A stretch of DNA of 64,000 nt from an uncultured Clostridia bacterium (GTDB lineage Bacteria; Bacillota; Clostridia; TANB77; CAG-508): contig CAOKHH010000002.1 in the NCBI GenBank assembly GCA_948468225.1, positions 124,001 to 188,000 of the forward strand, given 5' to 3'. The notes below the pieces were generated by a model. The model had not been told where the DNA came from. It did not search any database and worked only from the letters and a program-made list of their open reading frames with translations. A program made the translations under genes and the position numbers. Below, piece by piece: positions 25,651-36,357 of the stretch (within the stretch, counting starts at the first letter, position 1; every line of letters begins with the position of its first letter).

Positions 25651-26583
25651 TTAGTCTATTCTAATGTCTCCTGATGTTGTTTTTAATTCTAATTCTGCAT
25701 ATGGTTCATTTCCAATTACATTTATTCCATTTGGTAATTTTATATCTCCAGAAGTTGTATTTGTGTTTATTTTGCAGTTTGAATCTTTATCTAAACTTAT
25801 TTTTATATCACCAGATACGCTCTTTGCATTGCTTTTTTCTTTAATATTAAAATTATATCCAGATATATCTCCTGAGGTTGTTTGTATAGATATTTTACCG
25901 TTTGCACCACCAATACTAACGTCACCAGACACGCTCTTGGCTTCAAAATAATTTGTTGTTCTACCAGTATTTATATCTCCTGATGTTGATTCTAATATTA
26001 AGCTATTTGAATTTACATCATTTAATTTAATATCTCCAGATACTGTTTTTATTTTTACTTCATTTGCACTAATTGTTCTATTAAACACAATGTCTCCACT
26101 TGTATTTTTAATTTCCACATTGTTTAATTTAAGCTCTTCATCTATAAATACGTCTCCAGATACAGATTCTACAAATATATTTCCTTCATAGTTCTTAGGA
26201 ACATATATATCATATGCTATATTAGTTGTATTAAATAAATAAACTCTAAAGCCATTACTTTTCGTTTCTTTTACCACTAATTCATTATTGCTAACAGATG
26301 CATAAAACAAATCTTTTTCTTCTAATTCCTTATTAGAATATTGAATAATCTTTAACTCAGGTTCATCTGTAATCATAACATTTACATCAGATGCTTTAAA
26401 ATTTAATTTAATTGCATTTATTTCATTTAACTCTATTTTTTCTTGTTTTCTTATATTTTCAGGTATTCTTTCTACTTTTCCAAAACGAAAACCATTTTGT
26501 GTAGCCATTATTAAAATATTTACTAATGCTATTATCAAAAATGTTGATAAAACTATTCCTACAATTATCCAAAAATTTCTCAT
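25651..26583 (-). CDS. DUF4097 beta-strand repeat membrane protein (putative adhesin)
   Basis: 310 residues. One membrane segment at 5-27 is followed by a linker, then about ten turns with the motif (V/T)-S-G-D-I/V, characteristic of the DUF4097 right-handed beta-helix. These proteins are anchored at the membrane with the helix outside or inside; function is not established. It overlaps the upstream gene by one base (TAATG) and belongs to the PadR-DUF1700-DUF4097 set that recurs in Bacillota, where the PadR regulator controls the other two. Confidence 0.88.
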   Translation of the reverse strand: MRNFWIIVGIVLSTFLIIALVNILIMATQNGFRFGKVERIPENIRKQEKIELNEINAIKLNFKASDVNVMITDEPELKIIQYSNKELEEKDLFYASVSNNELVVKETKSNGFRVYLFNTTNIAYDIYVPKNYEGNIFVESVSGDVFIDEELKLNNVEIKNTSGDIVFNRTISANEVKIKTVSGDIKLNDVNSNSLILESTSGDINTGRTTNYFEAKSVSGDVSIGGANGKISIQTTSGDISGYNFNIKEKSNAKSVSGDIKISLDKDSNCKINTNTTSGDIKLPNGINVIGNEPYAELELKTTSGDIRID

Positions 26584-27245
26584 TATTTTACCCCTTTTCT
26601 TAATTTTAATATTAAATTGATTATATTTTCAACCAAAGCTGCAATTATAAATATAATCCAAGATATGTACCATATTCCAAATATAAAGCTAATTGCTAAA
26701 TATATTATTACAGTAAGAGTCCATAAGATAGAGCTTATTGCTTGTTTTATCTCTTTATCGTTATCTTTCTGTCCTTTCCACTCTTTAAACTCTTCTACCA
26801 TTGTACTTTCATATTTTGTATACTTAGGTTTAGACATAAAATAATATGTTATAACACAGGTTGGAATACCTGCCAATACTAGAAACGCTGAGACCGCTAT
26901 AAAATCTGGTAATTTTAATTCTGCTAATACTATCAACGCTATAACACTCAAAATGTAAAATCCAACTGAAACGGATACAACTAGCGCTGTTTTTTTCCTA
27001 TCTTCTTCATTTTGTTCTTTGTTTATTGGATTTTCTTTTATTAGTTCATCAACTAATTCATCTACACTTCCAATATCTTTTATTGCTTTTTCGTAAGCGT
27101 CTTTTTCCGTTTCCCCATTTTTTGTTAAATCATTATATTTGTCTGTTGTGTTTGAAATAATTTCATCTTTCAAATCATTTACTTTTTTTGTATTTGGTGC
27201 ATTTTTAAATAAATTATTTACATATTTTCTAATTTCTTCTTTCAT
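26583..27245 (-). CDS. DUF1700 / permease-prefix-domain membrane protein
   Basis: 220 residues. The first 75 form the charged helical prefix domain (YEKAIKDIGSVDELVDEL), followed by four membrane segments in two pairs (about 88-140 and 170-212). It is usually found next to PadR regulators and DUF4097 proteins and may work as their membrane partner or anti-regulator. It is coupled to the DUF4097 gene by TAATG. GGAG precedes the ATG. Confidence 0.85.
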   Translation of the reverse strand: MKEEIRKYVNNLFKNAPNTKKVNDLKDEIISNTTDKYNDLTKNGETEKDAYEKAIKDIGSVDELVDELIKENPINKEQNEEDRKKTALVVSVSVGFYILSVIALIVLAELKLPDFIAVSAFLVLAGIPTCVITYYFMSKPKYTKYESTMVEEFKEWKGQKDNDKEIKQAISSILWTLTVIIYLAISFIFGIWYISWIIFIIAALVENIINLILKLRKGVK

Positions 27246-27263
27246 TGTTTTCTCCTTTTCTTT

Positions 27264-27281
27264 GGACGAGCCATGCTCGCC
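27264..27281 (-). repeat. Short palindrome without the CCCTACA end
   Basis: GGACGAGC..GCTCGCC, the stem of the TGTAGGG family, truncated, 14 bases before the next complete copy. Confidence 0.5.
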
Positions 27282-27295
27282 AATACGTTTATACT

Positions 27296-27322
27296 GGAAC
27301 GACGAGGGCGTCGTTCCCTACA
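27296..27322 (-). repeat. Interspersed palindrome, TGTAGGG family
   Basis: GGAACGACG/CGTCGTTCC then CTACAA, between the PadR and DUF1700 genes. Confidence 0.8.
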
Positions 27323-27347
27323 AATTATTTTTTTCAAATTGAACAAT

Positions 27348-27668
27348 CTATATTAGCTTATCTATTAGTTCCTTCGTGAGTTTCCATTCCTCTATATTCT
27401 TTTTGTAAAATTCTATGCCATCGTTTGTAATTGAATAATATCTTCTTCTGGCGCCAGCATTTCCTTCACCCCAGAAGGAAGTAATATACCCTGCTTCTTC
27501 TAGCCTTCTAAATGCACAATACATTGTTGCATCATTTAGTTCATATCTATTATCAGTTTTTTCTTTAATTGATTTATTTATTTCATAACCATAACTATTT
27601 CCTTTCATTAAATGCGCTAATATTATGGTTTCTGTATGGCCTCTAATTATATCTGATCGTATGGACAT
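27348..27668 (-). CDS. PadR-family transcriptional regulator
   Basis: 106 residues. A winged helix of the PadR type: GHTETIILAHLMKGNSYGYEI at the start, LNDATMYCAFRRLEEAGYI as the recognition helix and wing, and a short dimer helix. GGAGG precedes the ATG. Small PadR proteins repress envelope-stress or transporter genes and are released by a ligand. It is first in the operon with the DUF1700 and DUF4097 genes and probably controls them and itself. Confidence 0.92.
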   Translation of the reverse strand: MSIRSDIIRGHTETIILAHLMKGNSYGYEINKSIKEKTDNRYELNDATMYCAFRRLEEAGYITSFWGEGNAGARRRYYSITNDGIEFYKKNIEEWKLTKELIDKLI

Positions 27669-27743
27669 ATTTATTCACCTCCATTTGAATTCTATATATA
27701 TTATATATTATTATACCTTGCCTGTCAATATATATTGAATAAA

Positions 27744-27771
27744 AAAATATGGGTATGTTTTCCCATATTTT
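27744..27771 (-). terminator. Terminator after the minus-strand DUF368 gene
   Basis: AAAATATGGG/CCCATATTTT stem followed by T on minus; lies 7 bases beyond the stop. Confidence 0.75.
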
Positions 27772-27777
27772 TCAAAT

Positions 27778-28668
27778 TTATTTTTCATGCTTTGTTATAA
27801 ACTTTTGCAATAATTGTAATCCTAATATTACACCTGCACCTATTACGAAAAATACAATATAAAATGTATTAAAACTCATCGGAGCTTGTGGAACTTCCAA
27901 TGTTGTTGGTCCCATTACTATTGCGTATAAAGATCCTAGCATTAAGCCTATTATTGTATATATTGTTTGACTTCTGTATTTTTCTAATGCTTTTTTTATT
28001 AGCTTTATAACTAATAATGCTCCTGCAATTATTCCTAATCCAAACACAAATATTACTGGAAAATAACTTAAATTAAAGTGTAAAAGTTCTTTTACTGCAG
28101 ATATTATTGGAATGTACAATCCAAATATCAACAATAGAGTTGAACCCGAAATACCTGGCAAAATCATAGCTGATATTGCTATCATTCCAGCAACGAATAC
28201 ATATATAGCTAAACCGAAACTTAAACTTGTTATATCAACAGCTCCTTCTGCTCCAGCTGCAGGATTAAAATATGTAATTAAAACTACAATAGCTATTCCT
28301 ATTAGTGTAAATATTAGATTTTTATATTTCCCTTTTAATTGTTCTTTTTCTTCTTTAATAATTAGTGGTATTGCAAAAATTATAAACCCTAAAAATAATG
28401 AACTTACTCTATATATTTGTTTTTCAAATAAACTTGCAAGTATAAGAGATGCTAGTGCCATACCTATAATCCATCCACAACCCCATTTTATTAGAAATTT
28501 AATAGCATCTTTTTTTTCTTCTTTTTTACCATATATTAGATTATTAAGTGAATTTACAAATTTATCATAGAAACCTAAAATAAAAGCAACTGTTCCTCCT
28601 GATACTCCAGGAACACTATCTGCTAGAGCCATGCAAAATCCTCTAAATGCGTTTATTATAAAATTCAT
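27778..28668 (-). CDS. DUF368 polyprenyl-phosphate transporter, minus copy
   Basis: 296 residues, nine or so membrane segments. It shows both inverted motifs: GFCMALADSVPGVSGGTVAFILGFYD at the N-terminus and a second ILPGISGSTLLLIFGLY near residue 170. DUF368 proteins (PopT) return undecaprenyl phosphate to the inner face of the membrane. This copy is intact. It diverges from a second DUF368 gene with only 60 bases between them, so the two probably share a control region. AAGGAGG precedes the ATG. Confidence 0.92.
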   Translation of the reverse strand: MNFIINAFRGFCMALADSVPGVSGGTVAFILGFYDKFVNSLNNLIYGKKEEKKDAIKFLIKWGCGWIIGMALASLILASLFEKQIYRVSSLFLGFIIFAIPLIIKEEKEQLKGKYKNLIFTLIGIAIVVLITYFNPAAGAEGAVDITSLSFGLAIYVFVAGMIAISAMILPGISGSTLLLIFGLYIPIISAVKELLHFNLSYFPVIFVFGLGIIAGALLVIKLIKKALEKYRSQTIYTIIGLMLGSLYAIVMGPTTLEVPQAPMSFNTFYIVFFVIGAGVILGLQLLQKFITKHEK

Positions 28669-28728
28669 TTTTACCTCCTTAGTAGAATAATATGTAATAG
28701 CATATCATATTATTTTATTGGAGGCAAT

Positions 28729-29533
28729 ATGAAATATAATTTATTTCAATTTATAAAAGGAATTTTTATAGGTTCTGGTGCAATTTTACCACGGAATTAG
28801 TAGTGGTGTTTTTTGCGTCATTTTTGACATATATGAAAAACTTGTAAATGCAGTTTTAAATTTCTTTAATGATTATAAAAAGAATTTAAAGTTCTTATTA
28901 CCAATTATTTTTGGTGCATTTGTTGGTATAGTCTTATTTGGAAATATACTAAAACTTCTTTTTAACTCATTTTATATACAAACCTGTTTTTGTATTATTG
29001 GGTTTCTTATTGGTGGAATTCCTTGTTTATTAAAGAAACATACAAAAAGAATAAATTTAACAAGTATAATTATTTTACTATTTACTCTATTTTTAAGTCT
29101 ATTTTTAGTAGCTCTTGAATCTACATCAAATAATATAGAAAACATAAATATTACATTATCATATCAGCATTTATTTTTTGCAGGCTTTCTTATGTCTGCT
29201 GGCATTGTCATACCTGGGCTTAGTAGTACCGCAATTCTTATGTTGCTTGGCATATACGATATATATCTTAATGCTGTTTCTACATTAATCATAGTTATAT
29301 TACTTCCTATTGCCATTGGTGTTATTATTGGTAGCATTGTTTTCTTGAAAGCTATTCAGATTTCATTAAAATACTTTAAGCAGTATACATATTATGCAAT
29401 AGCAGGATTTGTATTAGGTTCAGTTTTTATTTTATTTCCAGGATTTAATTTTGGATTAGAAGGATTTATCTCAATAATATTACTTACTATTTCAGCTTTT
29501 TTATCTTATAAAATGTCTTTAATAGAAAAATGA
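28729..29533 (+). CDS. DUF368 polyprenyl-phosphate transporter, plus copy, with a +1 shift at CGG
   Basis: 267 residues if the frame moves +1 at 28792. The ATG at 28729 has GGAGG upstream and starts MKYNLFQFIKGIFIG. After 21 codons the zero frame meets CGG AAT TAG and stops. Skipping one C gives LPGISSGVF, the DUF368 motif, and runs without a break to 29533, including the second motif VIPGLSSTAILMLLGIYD. It diverges from its intact paralogue. This is the only plus-strand gene with the CGG break, and its coding strand shows the same C-before-GGA pattern, so the pattern follows the coding strand rather than the sequenced strand. Confidence 0.85.
28792..28794 (+). other. +1 frameshift site, CGG A, in the plus-strand DUF368 gene
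   Basis: Zero frame CCA CGG AAT TAG; +1 CCA (C) GGA ATT AGT. The stop codon follows two codons after the shift point in the zero frame. The glycine is that of the family motif PG(V/I)S. Confidence 0.88.
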
Positions 29534-29564
29534 GAATTAAATAAATTGAATTTAAATTAACAAA

Positions 29565-29591
29565 GGGCAGAACATGTGTCTGCCCCTACAA
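29565..29591 (-). repeat. Interspersed palindrome, TGTAGGG family
   Basis: GGGCAGA / TCTGCCC stem around ACATGTG, then CTACAA. Lies between the convergent DUF368 and dnaJ genes, still in the common orientation. Confidence 0.75.
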
Positions 29592-29629
29592 TTTTAATAC
29601 ATTTTCTTATGTAATAAAATCATTATATT

Positions 29630-30781
29630 TTATCCGAAAATTCCTCTTTTCTTTATTGGTGGTTGTTCATTCATTGTATTTGCTAATTTTACTAATAGCT
29701 CTCTTTGCTCTGATGTTAATTTTTTTGGTGTTTGCACTACTACTGTAAAAACATAATCTCCATCCCAGCTTCTGTTTCTACTCTTGAATCCCTTTCCTCT
29801 TAATGTAAATTTCGTTCCTGTTTGAGTTCCCTCTGGAATTCTGTATTTTTCTGTTTTACCGTCTACCATTGGAATTTCTATTTCTGCTCCTAAAGTGGCT
29901 TGCGTAAATGTAATAGGAATATCACATACTACATGATCACCATTTCTTGAAAATATGTTATGTCTTTTTACATGTACTACAACATATAAATCTCCCTTAG
30001 GTCCTCCATTAGTTCCAGGTTCTCCAACCCCTCTTAAAACAACCATTTGATTATCATCTATACCTGCTGGTATTGTAACTTTTATCTTAACTTGTTTTTT
30101 TACTTTTCCTTTTCCCTTACATTCTGGGCAAGGTTCTTTCACAATTTTTCCTTCCCCATTACAATGTGGACATGTTTTTGCTGTTTGCATTTGCATTCCC
30201 ATAATTGATATATTTTGCGTAATTTTACCTGTTCCTCCACATGTACTACATGTTTCAGGTTTTGTTCCTGGTTTTGCTTTACTTCCATGGCAAGTAGAAC
30301 AATCATCATATTTATTTATTATAATTTCTTTTTCCACTCCTAAATATGATTCTTCGAAACTGATGTCCATATTATATCTTAAGTCTGCTCCCTTAGCTGC
30401 TGCATTAGGATTTGTTCTTGATGAGCTTCTACCACCAAATCCCCCTCCAAAGAAAGAAGAGAATATGTCTCCTAAATCATCAAATCCGTCAAATCCAGAT
30501 GTTGTATATGAATAATATCCTCCTCCTGGATTTCCTCCTCCAAACCCTTGTGGTCCATTGTGTCCAAATTGATCATACATCGTTCTCTTTTGCTTATCTG
30601 ATAGTACTTCATATGCTTCAGAAACTTCTTTAAACTTAGCTTCAGCTTCTTTTGGATTGTCTGGGTTTGCATCTGGATGATATTTTTTTGCAAGTTGTCT
30701 ATATGCCTTTTTTAGTTCATCATCTGTTGCACTTTTATTTACACCTAAAACTTCATAATAATCTCTTTTTTGATCTGCCAT
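29630..30781 (-). CDS. dnaJ: Chaperone DnaJ
   Basis: 383 residues from the ATG at 30781. J domain with [11 protein letters not shown] and the HPD motif (KKYHPDANP), a Gly/Phe-rich linker, four CxxCxGxG zinc modules ([32 protein letters not shown]) and the substrate-binding C-terminus. It delivers unfolded proteins to DnaK and stimulates its ATPase. Last of the heat-shock cluster, separated from dnaK by two palindromes. Confidence 0.97.
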   Translation of the reverse strand: MADQKRDYYEVLGVNKSATDDELKKAYRQLAKKYHPDANPDNPKEAEAKFKEVSEAYEVLSDKQKRTMYDQFGHNGPQGFGGGNPGGGYYSYTTSGFDGFDDLGDIFSSFFGGGFGGRSSSRTNPNAAAKGADLRYNMDISFEESYLGVEKEIIINKYDDCSTCHGSKAKPGTKPETCSTCGGTGKITQNISIMGMQMQTAKTCPHCNGEGKIVKEPCPECKGKGKVKKQVKIKVTIPAGIDDNQMVVLRGVGEPGTNGGPKGDLYVVVHVKRHNIFSRNGDHVVCDIPITFTQATLGAEIEIPMVDGKTEKYRIPEGTQTGTKFTLRGKGFKSRNRSWDGDYVFTVVVQTPKKLTSEQRELLVKLANTMNEQPPIKKRGIFG

Positions 30782-30833
30782 TATCTTAACCTCCAAAAAT
30801 CTCCGATTTTTGTGCTCTTTTATAATAATTAAA

Positions 30834-30860
30834 GGAACGACGAGGGCGTCGTTCCCTACA
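30834..30860 (-). repeat. Interspersed palindrome, TGTAGGG family
   Basis: GGAACGACG/CGTCGTTCC then CTACA, between dnaK and dnaJ. Confidence 0.8.
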
Positions 30861-30879
30861 TATAATTATTCACTATATT

Positions 30880-30933
30880 GGGCACAGTGGTGTCATAACC
30901 TAGCGGGTATTCCCGCAAACGGTGCCCCTACAA
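30880..30933 (-). repeat. Long palindrome copy with an inner hairpin, TGTAGGG family
   Basis: GGGCACAG...CGGTGCCC outer pairs enclose a second stem CGGGT..CCCG, and the element ends CCTACAAT. At 54 bases it is the longest copy and ends just outside the dnaK stop codon. Confidence 0.65.
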
Positions 30934-32823
<1,890 letters not shown>

Positions 32824-32825
32824 TT

Positions 32826-32974
32826 ATCAATTGTACTATAATAAAAAATCGAACACCCGCTTTTACTTATTTAAGCAATATAAAAAAGTTATTATCGTAA
32901 CAATACATTTATCTATTATACTGATTACACCGCGTTTAAGGGTGTGGCAGATTTTTTATTATAATACAATTGAT
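32826..32974. repeat. 149-bp terminal-inverted-repeat element, copy 1 (grpE-dnaK gap)
   Basis: The outer 25 bases of each end pair with one mismatch (ATCAATTGTA and AATAAAAAATC parts). Inside lie GAACACCC at the left and GGGTGTGGCA at the right, and ATTATCGTA in the middle. It is related to the element at 38331-38498. No coding frame. It resembles a miniature inverted-repeat element or a structured RNA. Confidence 0.65.
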
Positions 32975-32984
32975 ATATTTAAAT

Positions 32985-33456
32985 TTAATTTGCTACAACT
33001 ACCATTGCATGTCTTATAACTTTTGAACCTATTTTGTAGCCTTTTCTAAAAACTTCTTTTATTTCTTTTTCTCCTAATGTATCATCTTGAACACTTGAAA
33101 CCGCCTCGTGTACCTCTGGGTCAAAATTTTGTCCTATTGTTTCTATTTCTGTTACTCCGAAGAGAGTTTAATACATCTTTAAATTGTTTTAAAACTAAAT
33201 CTATTCCTGTTTTATATGCTTCATCTTCAGTTTTAGCATCTACTGCTTTTTCTAGATTATCTAAAACTGGTAGCATTGGTGATACTATATCTGCTAGTAA
33301 CGAATTATATAAGCCTTCTCTTTCTTTTGCACTTCTTTTTTTGAAGTTTTCAAATTCTGCTAAAATTCTTTTATATCTATCTGTTAATTCATCTAACTCT
33401 TTTTGTTTTTCATCAACTTCTGGAGTTTGAATTTCTTGTTTTTTTTCTTCATCCAT
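32985..33456 (-). CDS. grpE: Nucleotide exchange factor GrpE, with a +1 shift at CGG
   Basis: 156 residues if the frame moves +1 at 33159. The ATG at 33456 has GAGGAGG upstream and overlaps the hrcA stop (ATGGATGA). A charged coiled coil comes first (EKQKELDELTDRYKRILAEFE), then the dimer helices. The zero frame ends soon after LNSL. Dropping the C of CGG gives LNSLGVTEIETIG, NFDPEVHEAV and the beta domain ending at 32985, the complete GrpE fold. GrpE drives ADP release from DnaK and is essential in many bacteria, so a pseudogene is hard to accept. Confidence 0.9.
33157..33159 (-). other. +1 frameshift site, CGG A, in grpE
   Basis: Zero frame CTT CGG AGT; +1 CTT (C) GGA GTA. The restored glycine belongs to the conserved L-G-V motif that opens the beta domain. 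Confidence 0.88.
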
Positions 33457-34489
33457 CTTTATTTTCCTCCTCATTATATTCTTTTAATTGATTGTTTAAA
33501 TTCTTACTAATATACTTCATTACTGATATAACCTTTGAATAATCCATCCTCTTCGGTCCTATAATTCCAATAGTTCCTAAATCTTTATTTCCTACAGTAT
33601 GCTTAAATGTTACAATGCTAAAATCTTTTAGTTCATCGTTGCTATTTTCATCTCCAATGTATACATTTATATCTTTTGCAAACCCTGTACTTAATAAATC
33701 TATCATCATTTCTTTAGTATCTAGTATATTTAAGAAATTTCTTGCTGTATCTATTTTATTAAACTCTGGGAAATCAAATACTCTACTTGCACCTTCTAAA
33801 TATAAGCTCTCGGTTTCACCAATCGCCTTATTCATTTGATCTATTATTGGTTTTATCACATTTATTTGATTATTCATCTCAGAAGAAATGTATTCTTCCA
33901 TCGGTTTATCTATTTTACCCAATGGCTTGCCTCTTAATTTATTGTTAAATATAAAATTAAGATTTTCTACTTGACTAACTGTAATATCTTCTTCAAATTT
34001 TATTATTGATTCTTTTATCGAACCTGAATCTGTTAATATAACAGCCATTAGCACTCTGCTACCTAGCAACACAAATTTAATATCTTCTATTGTTTGTTCT
34101 ATTGTTTTAGGTCCTATTGCAACTGTCGCATAATGAGTTAACTCAGATATTGTATTTGTAGTTATTTTAGTTAAATCCTCAATTTCATTTACTTTTGTTT
34201 CTAATCTAGATTTTATAAATTGGATTTCATCTAAACTAATATTTTCATCATTAAGCAATTCATCTACATAAAACCTATAACCTTTTGCTGATGGTACTCT
34301 TCCTGCAGATGTATGAGGTTTGTCTAAATAACCTTCTTTTTCAAGTTCCGCCATATCGTTTCTAATTGTTGCACTACTGCAATTTAATCCATGGTTAATT
34401 GTTATTGCAGCAGAGCTTACTGGTTCAGCTGTGTTAATATATTCTTCGATTATAGCTTGTAATACTCTTTTCTTCCTCGAATCAAGCAT
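33449..34489 (-). CDS. hrcA: Heat-inducible transcription repressor HrcA
   Basis: 346 residues. The N-terminal winged helix is followed by the SSATIRNDMAELEKEGYLDKPHTSAGRVPS signature region near residues 38-68 and the GAF-like HrcA core ending before residue 335. It represses the groE/dnaK operons at CIRCE and needs GroE for activity. Two CIRCE-like sites precede it, so it represses its own cluster. AGAGGTG precedes the ATG. Its end overlaps grpE by 8 bases. Confidence 0.97.
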   Translation of the reverse strand: MLDSRKKRVLQAIIEEYINTAEPVSSAAITINHGLNCSSATIRNDMAELEKEGYLDKPHTSAGRVPSAKGYRFYVDELLNDENISLDEIQFIKSRLETKVNEIEDLTKITTNTISELTHYATVAIGPKTIEQTIEDIKFVLLGSRVLMAVILTDSGSIKESIIKFEEDITVSQVENLNFIFNNKLRGKPLGKIDKPMEEYISSEMNNQINVIKPIIDQMNKAIGETESLYLEGASRVFDFPEFNKIDTARNFLNILDTKEMMIDLLSTGFAKDINVYIGDENSNDELKDFSIVTFKHTVGNKDLGTIGIIGPKRMDYSKVISVMKYISKNLNNQLKEYNEEENKDG

Positions 34490-34503
34490 TTTCTCACCTC
34501 TTG

Positions 34504-34530
34504 TTAGCAGTTGTTTGTTTTGATTGCTAA
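34504..34530. promoter_or_regulatory. CIRCE-like operator 1, upstream of hrcA
   Basis: TTAGCAGTT, 9-base spacer, GATTGCTAA. Consensus is TTAGCACTC-N9-GAGTGCTAA; the outer six bases of each arm match exactly and the inner three are degenerate. Sits just inside the leader, downstream of the -10. Confidence 0.85.
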
Positions 34531-34539
34531 CGCATATAT

Positions 34540-34566
34540 ATTATAACCATTTTTAGCAATTGTCAA
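34540..34566 (-). promoter_or_regulatory. Promoter of the hrcA-grpE-dnaK-dnaJ cluster
   Basis: TTGACA at 34566-34561 and TATAAT at 34545-34540 (15 bases apart; TAATAT gives 17). The -35 lies inside the spacer of CIRCE 2. Confidence 0.7.
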
Positions 34567-34579
34567 TACCTTTTGCTAA
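34553..34579. promoter_or_regulatory. CIRCE-like operator 2, upstream of hrcA
   Basis: TTAGCAATT, 9-base spacer, TTTTGCTAA. The same outer TTAGCA/TGCTAA with the exact 9-base spacing as operator 1; together they flank the -10 box and cover the -35. Confidence 0.8.
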
Positions 34580-34602
34580 AATATTTTTGTACATATTAAA
34601 AA

Positions 34603-34627
34603 GGACGAGCTTTTGCTCGTCCCCTAC
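34603..34627 (-). repeat. Interspersed palindrome, TGTAGGG family, doubling as terminator
   Basis: GGACGAGC, loop AAAA, GCTCGTCC; on minus it is followed by TTTTTA, so here it should terminate the transpeptidase transcript. Confidence 0.8.
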
Positions 34628-34630
34628 ATT

Positions 34631-35584
34631 TTAATTTATTGGTTCTTCTGGTGTTTGGCTTTCAGCTGGGTTTTCTGTTGGTATCTCAGTTGGTTCTTCC
34701 GTTGGTTCTGGATTTTCTGGTTCAGCTGTCGGTGTTTCAATTGGTGTAGTTGTTGCTGGTACTTCAGGAATTGGTATCTCTGGAGTTACTGTTGGTGTTG
34801 GTGTTGGTGTAGAATTACGCCAAGGATTTGCTGGGTCTGGATCTGTTGGATCCCATCCTCTTCTTGAATCATTTTCTGAAATATATTGGAATGATGGTTT
34901 TCCTAAAGGTCCAGGATCTGCGCTATCATAAAATTCAACTGGTGTTCCAACAGGGCAGTTATCAAAAAGCCATTTTGCATCAGCACAAGTAAGTCTAACA
35001 CATCCTTGAGAACAAGTTGTTCCTAGTTTATTGTATTCATACCATTCTAATGAACTTTTGTCTCCATTAGTAATATATGGAACTGAATGGAATAAAATAT
35101 CTCCTGTTATCCATTGTGAATATTGTCCATAAACATATTTATATGGTCCATGTCCAAATAGCTGTCTCCAGCCAGCACTTGTGTTTGTATATTTTCTTCG
35201 AATTGTATATGTTGAATTTCTTGGAGTAACTTGTCCAGTAGAACAAACCATTGCTTTTATTGGTTTATATTCTCCATTATCTTCTTTTTTGTATACAGTT
35301 ACTGTGTTCATTTGGTTATTTACTTTTATATAATATTTACTTTGAGATGCAATTTTTATTGTAGTTTTAGAATCATCATTGTTTTTATTAGCATCATCAC
35401 TTGGCTCATCTGTTGGTTCTTCTGTTGGTATTTCTAGTTCAATATTATTATCACTTATATTATTTTCTGCAACAGCTACTTTAGTTGCTTTTTTATTATT
35501 ATGTAAAATCAATACTGTTGTTATAGTAGCAACAATTATTGCTGTTACTACTGAGATTATTATAATCAGTGTTTTCTTACTCAT
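34631..35584 (-). CDS. L,D-transpeptidase (YkuD domain), membrane-anchored
   Basis: 317 residues. A signal anchor lies at about 7-27, then an acidic linker, the YkuD domain at 80-225 with HSVPY and the catalytic SQGCVRLTCADA motif, and a Pro/Thr/Glu-rich tail of 75 residues probably lying in the wall. The enzyme links peptidoglycan through 3-3 bonds or anchors proteins. It has no neighbour of the same pathway apart from a phosphoesterase. AAGGAG lies before the ATG. The repetitive PTEEP tail may vary in length between strains. Confidence 0.92.
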   Translation of the reverse strand: MSKKTLIIIISVVTAIIVATITTVLILHNNKKATKVAVAENNISDNNIELEIPTEEPTDEPSDDANKNNDDSKTTIKIASQSKYYIKVNNQMNTVTVYKKEDNGEYKPIKAMVCSTGQVTPRNSTYTIRRKYTNTSAGWRQLFGHGPYKYVYGQYSQWITGDILFHSVPYITNGDKSSLEWYEYNKLGTTCSQGCVRLTCADAKWLFDNCPVGTPVEFYDSADPGPLGKPSFQYISENDSRRGWDPTDPDPANPWRNSTPTPTPTVTPEIPIPEVPATTTPIETPTAEPENPEPTEEPTEIPTENPAESQTPEEPIN

Positions 35585-35649
35585 TTACATTTTCTCCTTA
35601 TTATTTACAATATACATTATAGCATATGTAATTATTTTTTGTCATTAGT

Positions 35650-36348
35650 TTATATCAATTTTTCTAATCCAAATTTTGTATAATCTGAGCTTACTAACTT
35701 AAAGTCTATTCCTTCTAAATTTCCTTGTATTGCATCTTTATGTGAAGCTCCATGTAAATGACCATATATACACACTCTAACATTATATTTTTTCATTAAA
35801 TCTATATAATTTATCTCTTGATTTTTTGTTGTGTTAAACGGTGGATAATGTGTACATACTATTATTTTTTTATCTGCACCAAAGTTCTTTATACCATCTT
35901 GAATTGATAACTCTAATCTTAGCTTTTCTCTTTTTAATAATTTATAATCCTCTTCCGAATCAGTCCATTGCCAGCCTCTAGTTCCAGCTATTATATAATT
36001 TTCGTATAAATAACTATTATTATATAAAAAATCTATATTGGAAAATTCATTTTCTTTCAGATAGACTCTCATTGATTTTAAAGTTGTCCACCAATAATCA
36101 TGATTTCCCTTTAATAATATTTTTTTACCTGGTAGTTCATTTAAATATTTAAAATCTTCATAAGTATCCTTTAAATATGTCGCCCAAGAAAAATCTCCTG
36201 GAAGTAGTACTAAATCTTCTTCTTTTACTTTTTGCAACCAATCCAATTTTACTTTTTCCCAATGATTTCCCCAATTCTCTCCAAAAACATCCATTGGTTT
36301 ATTAGTGCCAAATGACAAGTGCAAATCAGCAATCGCATAAATTGACAT
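35650..36348 (-). CDS. Calcineurin-like metallophosphoesterase
   Basis: 232 residues. Metal-binding motifs in order: ADLHLS, LPGDFSWA, LKGNHDYWW, CTHYPPF, YGHLHGA. Soluble cytoplasmic phosphoesterase; the substrate is unknown. It lies 9 bases downstream of tsaD and is probably co-transcribed with it. TAGGAG precedes the ATG. Confidence 0.92.
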   Translation of the reverse strand: MSIYAIADLHLSFGTNKPMDVFGENWGNHWEKVKLDWLQKVKEEDLVLLPGDFSWATYLKDTYEDFKYLNELPGKKILLKGNHDYWWTTLKSMRVYLKENEFSNIDFLYNNSYLYENYIIAGTRGWQWTDSEEDYKLLKREKLRLELSIQDGIKNFGADKKIIVCTHYPPFNTTKNQEINYIDLMKKYNVRVCIYGHLHGASHKDAIQGNLEGIDFKLVSSDYTKFGLEKLI

Positions 36349-36357
36349 TTATTTCTC

